Positions 16,967 through 26,100 of a DNA stretch of 64,000 bases are shown piece after piece. Positions within the stretch are counted from its first letter, which is position 1, and the number at the start of each line of letters is the position of its first letter. The stretch spans positions 1-64,000 of the forward strand of contig NZ_QUOK01000012.1 in the NCBI RefSeq assembly GCF_003390325.1, in the 5' to 3' direction. This stretch comes from Rhodohalobacter sp. SW132. GTDB lineage: Bacteria; Bacteroidota; Rhodothermia; Balneolales; Balneolaceae. Under the pieces are notes generated by a model. The model was not told where the DNA came from and did no database searches. It saw only the letters and a list, made by a program, of their open reading frames with translations. The translations under genes were made by a program, and so were the position numbers.

Positions 16967-18709
16967 GTGCCTGTAATACCCACACAAGCCAATACAAACC
17001 TGGCAACCTTCCGGATCTTTTCCAACGGCGAAGAACTGCCCGATGAAATAGGTCTTTCCTCAATTTTCGTTACCAAAAGTGTGAACAGTATTCCAAAAGC
17101 AACCATTGAACTCTTTGATGGAAGCCTTGCCAATGAAGATTTCACTCTGAGTGCCGGTGAGTTGTTCACCCCGGGTAATGATATTGAAATCAAGGCGGGA
17201 TACCGGTCTGTTGAGGATACCATTTTCAAAGGAATTTTGATAAAACACGGCATTGAGGCAAAAACAAATCAACCCTCCAAACTTCGGGTTGAACTGCGGG
17301 ATGTGAGCGTTAAAATGACTATTGGGCGCAAAAATCGATATTTTGAAGACGTGAGCGACAGCGAGATCATCGAAGATCTGCTGGGCAGTTACGGCCTTGA
17401 TTCAGATGTAGAGCAAACGGCCGTCACGCATAAGAAGATGGTTCAGTATTACTGCACCGACTGGGATTACATGCTGACCCGTGCAGAAGCAAATGGTCAG
17501 CTTGTGTTTACGGATGATGGAAAAATCACAGTTAAAGCGCCTTCTCTCGGTGATGAACCAATTTTAACACTGCATTACGGCCAAAATGTATTTGAGTTTG
17601 AAGCCGATATGGACGCCCGGGATCAATACTCCTCCACCGTTGGAAAATCCTGGGATTTTATCAAACAGGAGGTTACAGAACTTGAAGCTGATAACAGTGC
17701 ATCTGATGCCCACGGCAACATTTCAGCTGCTGACCTGGCCGGGGTAATTGGCCTCGATAACTGGACGATGCAACATAATGGACACCTGCCTGACCAGGAA
17801 CTGCAGGCATGGACCGATGCAAAACTGATGCGCAGCCGCCTGGCGAAGATTCGCGGCAGGGTGACCATCATTGGGTTTACCGACATCAAGCCGGGACACA
17901 CCATCAACCTTGAAGGGTTTGGCGATCGTTTTAACGGAAAAGCTTTTGTCTCATCTATTTTTCACGAGTTTGCCGCGGATAAAAAATGGATAACGCACAT
18001 TCAATTTGGACTCGATCCTCAGTGGTTTTCACACAAATATGACGACATCATCGAAAAACCTGCGTCTGGTCTTCTGCCTGCTATCCAGGGTCTTCACCAG
18101 GGGATCGTCACAGATCTCGAAGATCCCGATGGCGAGGGACGTGTAAAGGTTCGAATCCCGGTGATCAGTACAGAGGAAGCGGGAATATGGGCACGACTCG
18201 CCACACCAGACGCCGGAGCAGGCAGAGGTATCCAGTTTTACCCGGAGCCGGATGATGAAGTGGTGGTGGGATTCTTTAACGACGATCCGCGCGATCCGGT
18301 AATTTTGGGAGGGATTCACAGCAGTTCAAAAGCACCGCCCTATGACGTTAACGAAGATAACTTCGATAAAGGAATTGTTACCCGCGGCGAGCTAAAGCTA
18401 ACGTTTAACGACGATTTGAAGAGTGTTACCATCGAAACCCCGAACGGAAATAAATTGATCATTAGCGATGATGAAGGGACAATCCTTCTGGAAGATGAAA
18501 ACGGAAATAAGGCACTTCTGGGCAGTGACGGAATCACTCTTGAAAGTGCAAGTGACATGATCCTGAAAGCCTCGGGGGATGTGAAGATTGAAGGGACCAA
18601 CGTGGAAATTGCTGCCAATGCGCAATTCAAAGCCGAGGGCAGCGCAGGGGCCGAAGTTTCCTCCAGCGGCCAGGCCGTGCTGAAAGGATCGATTGTACAG
18701 ATTAATTGA
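16967..18709 (+). CDS. VgrG-like spike (Afp8/Pvc8-like)
   Basis: A 580-residue fusion of gp27-like hub and gp5-like spike. The hub spans about 1-375 ('ELPDEIGLSSIFVTKSVNSIPKATIELFDG', 'KGILIKHGIEAK'); the OB-fold follows ('GIVTDLEDPDGEGRVKVRIPVIS...GIWARLATPDAGAGRG', 'PEPDDEVVVGFFNDDPRDPVILGGIHS'); the C-terminal triple beta-helix has repeats such as 'NKLIISDDEGTILLEDENGNKALL'. Start is GTG at 16967, giving 'MPVIPTQANTNLATFRI'. No extra effector domain at the C-terminus. Belongs to the eCIS, not a T6SS: no TssJLM membrane complex is present. Confidence 0.93.
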   Translation: MPVIPTQANTNLATFRIFSNGEELPDEIGLSSIFVTKSVNSIPKATIELFDGSLANEDFTLSAGELFTPGNDIEIKAGYRSVEDTIFKGILIKHGIEAKTNQPSKLRVELRDVSVKMTIGRKNRYFEDVSDSEIIEDLLGSYGLDSDVEQTAVTHKKMVQYYCTDWDYMLTRAEANGQLVFTDDGKITVKAPSLGDEPILTLHYGQNVFEFEADMDARDQYSSTVGKSWDFIKQEVTELEADNSASDAHGNISAADLAGVIGLDNWTMQHNGHLPDQELQAWTDAKLMRSRLAKIRGRVTIIGFTDIKPGHTINLEGFGDRFNGKAFVSSIFHEFAADKKWITHIQFGLDPQWFSHKYDDIIEKPASGLLPAIQGLHQGIVTDLEDPDGEGRVKVRIPVISTEEAGIWARLATPDAGAGRGIQFYPEPDDEVVVGFFNDDPRDPVILGGIHSSSKAPPYDVNEDNFDKGIVTRGELKLTFNDDLKSVTIETPNGNKLIISDDEGTILLEDENGNKALLGSDGITLESASDMILKASGDVKIEGTNVEIAANAQFKAEGSAGAEVSSSGQAVLKGSIVQIN

Positions 18710-18937
18710 CCTTTACAGGAAAAGTATACTTTCGACAAATACTCATGAACAAGAAATTTGGGGAGATAAAAGGAATCATAATGAATCTTTTAATGGCGAC
18801 AGATACAATTTCGAATGTTACTCATTACATAGCCCCCCTCCATATGGAGTGTTTTTGCGAAATAGGAGCCTGTCCGACTACCGGCGGAAGGGGACGGGGG
18901 TGGGTCAGAAATATCAATTACCTAATTGGAGGAATAT
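18710..18937. other. 228-bp gap inside the eCIS operon
   Basis: Between the spike and PAAR genes. Contains short in-frame readings but none with family resemblance or a good start. A G-rich segment (GGAAGGGGACGGGGGTGGG, 18886-18904) precedes the PAAR ribosome-binding site. Could carry an internal promoter; nothing specific can be assigned. Confidence 0.35.
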
Positions 18938-19216
18938 ATGCCCGCAGCAGCCCGAATGTCTGATACTACAACCCACGGCGGAACCATTGTTGGACCCGGG
19001 GAGCCTACCGTTCTTATTGGCGGAATGCCTGCGGCAGTAATGGGTGATAACCATGTGTGTTCGCTGCCGCCAAATTCCCATCAGCCAACCGTGAGTCCGT
19101 TTTTGATAGGAAGCACTACCGTAATGATTGGTGGTAAACCGGCTATCCGTGTCGGTGATACCTGCCTGTGCGGGGCCGGCGCTGCTGTGGGTGAACCAAC
19201 CGTAATGATAGGATAG
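18938..19216 (+). CDS. PAAR-domain spike tip protein (Afp10/Pvc10-like)
   Basis: A 92-residue PAAR protein: 'SDTTTHGGTIVGPGEPTVLIGGMPAAVMGDNHVCSLPP' and 'STTVMIGGKPAIRVGDTCLCGAGAAVGEPTVMIG', with His and Cys residues (H13, H37, C39, C84/C86 region) suited to binding the single metal that sharpens the spike cone. ATG at 18938 follows a good GGAGG (18928-18932); a TTG at 18926 would add four residues. Confidence 0.9.
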   Translation: MPAAARMSDTTTHGGTIVGPGEPTVLIGGMPAAVMGDNHVCSLPPNSHQPTVSPFLIGSTTVMIGGKPAIRVGDTCLCGAGAAVGEPTVMIG

Positions 19217-19222
19217 AAAAAT

Positions 19223-19630
19223 ATGAGTGAACAGAACTCCATATTAGGCCGCGGATGGGCATTCCCGGTGCGCTTCAAAAAAGGCAGTTTTACAGCGGAG
19301 CTTTCCGAAGATGAGAAAGATATCCGAGAAAGCCTGATTATACTTCTGAAAACAAGCCTGGGCGAGCGTGTGATGCGGCCTGATTATGGTGCGAATATGG
19401 AAGATATGCTCTTTGAGTCGATCAACGTCACTACTGCGAGCATCATCATAAACCGGCTCAAGCGTGCCATCCTGTTTCACGAACCGCGGGTAAAGGCCAA
19501 TAATATCGATCTGGTGCCAGATCGTGCCGAAGGACGTATTCAGGTTACCCTGGAGTATACCATTATCGCTACCAATTCGCGGCTGAACCTCGTATTTCCC
19601 TACTACCTCGATGAAGGAACTAATATTTAA
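19223..19630 (+). CDS. gp25-like baseplate protein (Afp9/Pvc9-like)
   Basis: A 135-residue GPW/gp25 family protein: 'ILGRGWAFPVRFKKGSF', 'DIRESLIILLKTSLGERVMRPDYGANMEDMLFE', 'RLKRAILFHEPRVKANNIDL', 'GRIQVTLEYTIIATNSRLNLVFPYYL'. The EPR motif ('HEPRV') that contacts the sheath initiator helix is intact. Only 6 bp after the PAAR gene and 3 bp before the next. Confidence 0.93.
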   Translation: MSEQNSILGRGWAFPVRFKKGSFTAELSEDEKDIRESLIILLKTSLGERVMRPDYGANMEDMLFESINVTTASIIINRLKRAILFHEPRVKANNIDLVPDRAEGRIQVTLEYTIIATNSRLNLVFPYYLDEGTNI

Positions 19631-19633
19631 TTT

Positions 19634-22600
19634 ATGAGCGACAATTGCCGACATAGCAACCTATTAAAACGCAGCGGTACCAGCCGGCAGGACAGGCTCC
19701 TGAAGGCTCTGATTCCGGAGTATGTGGCAGTTGATGAACGTAAAATTGAGGATCTCAAATCCTTTGTACGCGAATATGCAAAACAGATTCAGTACTACGA
19801 TTACAACCAGGATCCTGATGAATCCCGGCCCGACTGGGAATCATTTTTTGATAAGCAGATCGACCCGGAAAGATATACCGAACCTCATTACGCGCTTTTC
19901 ATGGCGTTTCTTCAGCTTTTTAAAATTGCACGTGATGACCTGAACCAGATCACACGAAAACACCTCGACTTCTACTATCGCGACGTGCTTCAGCTTCGGG
20001 AAAAGCAGCCTGTCCCCGACCAGGTATTTCTGATATTTGATCTGGCCAAAAATGCAGAACAGCACCGGGTGGCAAAAGGAACACAGTTAAAGGCCGGAAA
20101 AGATGAGTCCGGCGTTGAGCTGATCTATCAAACAGACCGTGAAATTGTTCTGAATAAAGCTGTCGTAACAGATCTGAAAGCTATTTTTAAAGAAGAAAAC
20201 AGCAGGATGTACGCCTCACCTGTCGCAAATTCAGCCGATGGTGAGGGAGCCGAGATTGAATCATCAGAAATGAACTGGCGGACATTTGGCAAACCGACTG
20301 GAGACTGGCCGGATCAGGACCGCCCGCAGGCGGAAACGGGCTTTGCTTTTGCCACTCCGCTTCTTTTTTTAGCGGAAGGAGAACGGGAGATTACTATTAC
20401 CCTTACACTGAAGGAGAACAGTTGCAATACGGTGGGCAGCGAGCTGAAAAAACTATACGGGAGTAAACCATTTCAGGTTCAATTTAGCGGCGAAGAGGAG
20501 TGGATTGAACCACAGTTAAATGATGAGATAGCAGAGGACTGGACTATTACAGCCGCAATTGTTGAACGGATCTTAGATTTGCTGAACAAGGCGGAAACAT
20601 GGCAGGACATTGCAGGTGTTAAACCCAGAACCGGTCCGGTTTTTGACGATCCTTCCACTGGTCACAGTGGTTCCCGCCCGGGATATGATATCGGAAGAAT
20701 TACGGCGAATGAAATTTTGAATTACCGTAAAGATAAGCTTCCCAGTGGACGATTTAAATCACTTGAGGAGGTTAGGGCAGTACGAGGAGTTGGGGAGGAT
20801 AAGATCAATGACCTGATATACACATTCCGAAAACCAATAAACCAGACACTTGTTGTTCCGGATAAAAGGCAGATTATTATCAAGAGAACCATTACAAAAG
20901 ATCAGGGTCCAATCGTAAAATACGTACAGAATGATGGAGATTTGTCCGATCCGTTTGTGACTGATTGGCCGGTTGCCAAAATTACCTTGCAAACAGACCA
21001 GCATCCTTACCATTATGACACTCTGAAGAAGTTTGAAATTGAAAAAGCAGATATATCCGTCCATGTCTGTGAGGTGCGTAAGTTAATCGTGCAGAACGAT
21101 CAAACTGTGCTGGACCCGGGTAAAGATTTTCAGCCTTTTGGGATGCGCCCGGTAAAAGGCTCCAATTTTTACATCGGCAGTCGGGAGGTCTTTTCTAAAA
21201 AGCTGGATAAATTGAAGATTCACCTCAAATGGCACGATCTGCCGGATGAAGATGATGGCTTTGAAAGCTATTACACCAAATATACCGGTCCGACCCGCAC
21301 CAACGACTCCTTCCGGACCAATCTTTATATGCTCGATCAAAAAAAATGGAAGCCTCTCTTTGCGGAATCGGCTTCAACCGCTCTCTTTCTGCATGACGGT
21401 GGTAAGCTATATGAGGAACATCTGATATTAATAAATGATACGGAAAAATTGACGGATGTTCAGCGGGATCCGGGCCTTAAAGAATTGGACTCATTCAATA
21501 CTGATACCCGAAAAGGTTTTTTGAAAATGGTGCTGGCAGGGCCGGATTTTGGGCATAAGGATTTCCAGCCGTCATACACAAAGGCTGTTATGGGAGCATT
21601 TGAGGAGGGTGGAACTTTCGATGATAGTGCTGAACTTCCAAACGAGCCCTACACCCCGGTTCTGAAAGAGATCTTTCTTACCTATCAGTCCTCAGCAGAA
21701 TTCGATCTGACAAAACATTCATCAAAAAATAAAGAGAATAAGATACACGAACAGTTCTTCCATGTGGGTCCATTTGGCGTTTCGGAGCAGCGAAAAGAAA
21801 ATCACAGCGCCCATGTAAAATTATATCCACAGATTGATAGTGAAGGAAGCCTCTATATCGGGTTGGAGAATTTCACCGCCGGGCAGACGCTTTCACTTCT
21901 ATTCCAGGTTGCCGAGGGCAGCGCTGACCCCGATCTTGAGCCTCAGCCTGTTCGATGGAGCTATCTCTCGGACAACCGGTGGATCCATTTTGAACCATTT
22001 GATATCCTGTCCGACAGCACATCGGGCCTGCTCACATCCGGTATCATCCGGTTTAGTGTACTCAAAAAAGCTTCCGACCAGAATTCTATTCTACCCTCAG
22101 GCCTGCACTGGCTCAGGGCTGCCATTACCAAAGATTCAGACGCGATTTCTGACATTATTCAGGTATCGGCCCAGGCGGTAACGGCAACTTTCAAAGATCA
22201 GGATAATGATCCCAGCCACCTGAAAAAGGCTCTACCCGCTGAAACCATCAGCAAGCTAAAAAATGCCGATTCAGCCATTGGCGGAGTTGAGCAGCCGTTT
22301 TCCTCCTTCGGCGGAAGTACCAAAGAGAAACAGAACGATTTTTATACACGGGTAAGTGAACGCCTTCGCCACAAAAAACGAGCAGTTACCTTCTGGGATT
22401 ACGAGCGGCTGGTACTGGAAGAGTTTCCCTCGGTCTATAAGGCAAAATGCCTGAATCATACCCGCTATACCGGGAGCCTGGATACCTATTCAGAACTGGC
22501 ACCGGGCCACGTTACGCTGGTTGTGATTTCCAATGTACGTAACAAAAATGCGGTAGATCCACTACGTCCTAAAACCAGCCTGATTACTCTCACCAAAATC

Positions 22601-23125
22601 AGCCAGTTTCTCTCCGGTATAAACTCTTCCTGTGTGGATCTGCATGTTAAAAACCCAATTTATGAAGAGATCAAAGTGAAGCTGAACGTAAAATTCCACG
22701 AAGGATTCGATAATGGTTTTTACGGTAAGCAGCTCGAAGACGATCTGAAAGGATTTCTCTCTCCCTGGGCGGTTGATGCCGGATCCACACTTGAGCTGGG
22801 CGGCACCATTCACAAATCGGTCATTTTAAATTTTGTGGAAGAGCGGGCCTACGTGGATTTTCTCACTTGTTTTGAGACGTGGCATATCATTTTTGATCCG
22901 GCGACCGGTGAAGAGATTTCCCGAAACAGTGTAAACCAGGCGGAAGCGAGTACGGCTGTATCCATCCTTGGCTCTACCGGGCAAATGGGGCACTATGGAG
23001 ATCATGATATCACCGTGCTGGAGTCAGACGATTGTGAATGCCCCGACAATGAAATTCAGACAACAGCCACGATCGCTTCAGCGGATGACTGTGGCTGTGA
23101 AGAAGATCAACAGTTTAAAACGTAA
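19634..23125 (+). CDS. baseplate wedge protein, J-like (Afp11/Pvc11-like), with HhH insert
   Basis: An 1163-residue baseplate component. N-terminal region ('LLKALIPEYVAVDERKIEDLKSFVREYAKQIQYYDYN') and the C-terminal J-like core ('FYTRVSERLRHKKRAVTFWDYERLVLEEFPSVYKAKCLNHT', 'GHVTLVVISN', 'LRPKTSLITLTKISQFL', 'YEEIKVKLNVKFHEG') are typical. Unusual inside: residues about 352-396 carry a ComEA-like helix-hairpin-helix segment ('ANEILNYRKDKLPSGRFKSLEEVRAVRGVGEDKINDLI') preceded by a related degenerate unit. The tail is acidic and Cys-rich ('DDCECPDNE', 'DDCGCEED'). Confidence 0.9.
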   Translation: MSDNCRHSNLLKRSGTSRQDRLLKALIPEYVAVDERKIEDLKSFVREYAKQIQYYDYNQDPDESRPDWESFFDKQIDPERYTEPHYALFMAFLQLFKIARDDLNQITRKHLDFYYRDVLQLREKQPVPDQVFLIFDLAKNAEQHRVAKGTQLKAGKDESGVELIYQTDREIVLNKAVVTDLKAIFKEENSRMYASPVANSADGEGAEIESSEMNWRTFGKPTGDWPDQDRPQAETGFAFATPLLFLAEGEREITITLTLKENSCNTVGSELKKLYGSKPFQVQFSGEEEWIEPQLNDEIAEDWTITAAIVERILDLLNKAETWQDIAGVKPRTGPVFDDPSTGHSGSRPGYDIGRITANEILNYRKDKLPSGRFKSLEEVRAVRGVGEDKINDLIYTFRKPINQTLVVPDKRQIIIKRTITKDQGPIVKYVQNDGDLSDPFVTDWPVAKITLQTDQHPYHYDTLKKFEIEKADISVHVCEVRKLIVQNDQTVLDPGKDFQPFGMRPVKGSNFYIGSREVFSKKLDKLKIHLKWHDLPDEDDGFESYYTKYTGPTRTNDSFRTNLYMLDQKKWKPLFAESASTALFLHDGGKLYEEHLILINDTEKLTDVQRDPGLKELDSFNTDTRKGFLKMVLAGPDFGHKDFQPSYTKAVMGAFEEGGTFDDSAELPNEPYTPVLKEIFLTYQSSAEFDLTKHSSKNKENKIHEQFFHVGPFGVSEQRKENHSAHVKLYPQIDSEGSLYIGLENFTAGQTLSLLFQVAEGSADPDLEPQPVRWSYLSDNRWIHFEPFDILSDSTSGLLTSGIIRFSVLKKASDQNSILPSGLHWLRAAITKDSDAISDIIQVSAQAVTATFKDQDNDPSHLKKALPAETISKLKNADSAIGGVEQPFSSFGGSTKEKQNDFYTRVSERLRHKKRAVTFWDYERLVLEEFPSVYKAKCLNHTRYTGSLDTYSELAPGHVTLVVISNVRNKNAVDPLRPKTSLITLTKISQFLSGINSSCVDLHVKNPIYEEIKVKLNVKFHEGFDNGFYGKQLEDDLKGFLSPWAVDAGSTLELGGTIHKSVILNFVEERAYVDFLTCFETWHIIFDPATGEEISRNSVNQAEASTAVSILGSTGQMGHYGDHDITVLESDDCECPDNEIQTTATIASADDCGCEEDQQFKT

Positions 23126-23136
23126 GAATCAAATGA

Positions 23137-26100
23137 ATGGATGAACCTGTAACCATATCAAAACATGCTCCGGACCAGAAGAGTATGGATTATGAGCTGC
23201 TCCGCCAGGAAGCCATCAATTACATTCAGACGGTTGCTGGAAAAGTGTGGACCGATTTCAACACCCATGATCCAGGAGTGACCATTCTTGAGGTGTTATG
23301 CTATGCCATTACCGATCTCGGTTATCGCACATCTTATGATATCAAAGATCTCATCGCAACGGACCCGGACAGCCCTGAAAACTCTGCAATTCAAGATTTT
23401 TTTACAGCAGCTGAGGTTTTGCCCAGTGCTCCCGTCACCGCCAATGATTACCGCAAGCTGATGATCGACGTAGCGGTAAAAAGTTCAGAAGCCGGGTGCA
23501 GCAGTGTTGGTGTAAAAAATGCATGGATCGAAAAGGCGAAGGGACCGGAACACGATATCTATGTGAACAAACAGGAGAGCCATCTGGGCTTTGAGCCGGA
23601 ACATTCGGGGGATGAGCCGCTGGATCTTAAGATTTTGCATAATGTGTTACTGGAGTTTGATGAGTGCGAGACCTATGGCGACCTGAATGACAACAAACTC
23701 GTCCGTGATTTTATCCTTACTGAACACACTCCCGACCCGGAGCTTGAGGGACTCATCATCCGGGTTGAGGTGGAGTTTCCACGCTGGGATGATGAAGAAA
23801 CGGACTTTGAGGATGAGCAGAGCATTGCCGGAGAAATACGCGATATCTACCTCACCTTTCTGGATGCCGGTGGAAATTATACTTTTAGTTACAGCCTTAA
23901 CTCCGTAAATGAGGTGATTCTTTCAGGTACAAAAATGTCGGTATCCGGCCCGGTTCCAATTGCAGGAATAGAGCATCTGACACTGAAACTGAACCAGTTC
24001 ATCTATGATCCCAATGAAGGGATAATTCATTTCTATCGCCTGAAGATCGCAAAAATCCGGGAGATCGCCGACCAGGTGGAAGCACGAGTGAATGCCAATC
24101 GAAATCTCTGCGAAGATTTTATGCAGTTCAACGCGCTGCGAATTGAGGAGATTATCGTATGCGCAGACATTGAACTCACGGCCGATACGGACGTGGACCG
24201 GGCCCAGGCTGAAATTAACCACGAAATTGAGCGATTTCTATCTCCGACGGTTCATTTCTATTCTCTAAAGGAGATGACCACCCGATGTTTTGATCAACAC
24301 CGCTACGACCTCACAGGTGTGGATACACAGCAAAAGATCATCAGCATAGCGGGAGTTCCAGACCCGCTGCCGGAACCCGGTGCGATCGTCACCATAACCG
24401 GGTCAAACAATAATAATGGTCAGTATACCGTGGCCTGGGTTCATGTCAATCCGGAAAGCGAAAACCGGCTGGATATTTTCGTGCAAGAGACGATCCCATC
24501 GGATTTCCTTTCAGATGACGATCAGCTTATCCTTGCAGATCTCGAACAAGAGCAGTGCTCTCCCACAGAATCGATCTTTGAAGGGCCTTTGCTGAATCAT
24601 GGATTTATCGATGACAACGAACTTAAACAGGCCGGCCGCAGAAAAACGATTTATGTGTCGGACCTCATTCAGATCATTATGGACGTTCCCGGTGTAACAG
24701 CGGTCAGGGATATCCAGATTGCCAATCTTCCACAGGATAATGAAGATGGAAGCATCGACACCAAAAGTGTGAAATGGTGCCTGAAGCTTGCGTATGATGA
24801 AAACTATGTTCCAAGACTGAATTCAGATCGTTCCAGGTTTACATTTTATAAAGATCAGCTTCCTTTCCGGGCCAGCCGGCTGACGGTGGATGGGATGATG
24901 TCCGAACTTCGATCGGCTGAGCGGCCTCAAAAATTTTACCCGTCGGGACCCTACGATATCGCGCCGCCAAAAGGGGAGTATAAAAACCTGGAAGAGTACT
25001 CGACCATACAGAACGATTTCCCTCTCGTGTATGGCATCGGTGAAGAGGGAGTACCCACACGCAGCGACCAGAGTATCGGGTCAGATCTGCCCACGGAGAT
25101 TGATGCCCTGCAGCTCAAAGGATTTTTGATGCATTTTGATCAGCTCCTGGCCAACTACCTCTCGCAGCTTGCTCACGTGAAAGAGCTGTTTTCGATGAAT
25201 CCTCAGAAAGATGAGTTTGGGAATTTTGTGATTGGCAGGACCTATTACACGCAGCCTCTTTTTGATATCGTCCCCGGTTCGGAGAAACTCTATTTTGATG
25301 AAGACGGCCATGCGGCTGATTTGAAAGCCATTGCGGAATCCCCTGAACAGTTTCAGGATCGCCGGAACCGGTTTCTCGATCACCTGATTGCCCGGTTTTC
25401 GGAGCAGTTTACCGATTACGCACTGCTCACAAGCCGGCTTTCCGGATCAAAAGCACAGGAGGAGCTGATAGAAGATAAGCTGGCTTTTTTAAACGGCTAT
25501 CCCGAGTCGAGCAGCCGCCGGGGCACGACTTTTGATTACCGGGATCGCTACAGGTTGTGGCATAAAGATAATATTTCAGGCCTGGAGCACCGCGCCGGTC
25601 TGCTCACCGGTATTGATGAGCGAGAGGCTTCAACACTTCATTTTAGTCCGAATTTCAAAATCACAGGTTCAGAACCGGAACTCCATTTTTCCATTGAAAA
25701 CAGTTCTGCTGAAAGTGTTCTGAAATCACCATCACCATTTGAAACAGAAGCTGATGTAAAAGAAGCGCTCGAATCTGTAATAGTTGCGGGTCTGCATAAA
25801 GATGTGTTTGAAATTTATTCTGATGACGGTTCAGCCTATCGGTTTCAGCTTGTTTGTGAAGGCGAAACCATCGCCGAAAGCACAAAAGCCGATTACACAT
25901 CCGGAGCTCCCGGCGGCGACGCAGACCTGGCAATTGATGAGACGGTTGACATTCTTACCGCGGAGTTTTTTGAAAATCCGGAATCAAACCGGCACAATCT
26001 TGTCTCCCCGCTGTTTAACTATTTCGATTATACAATTCAACTGGATATGGAGGCGAACCCGCCGGAGTTCACAATCGCCTATGACCTCTATAATAAACCG

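Noticed and set aside
16967-19216. VgrG and PAAR genes as a type VI secretion system
   Set aside because: Neighbouring LysM, DUF4255, DUF5908, tape-measure and Pvc11/12-like genes and lack of TssJLM mark an extracellular contractile injection system.
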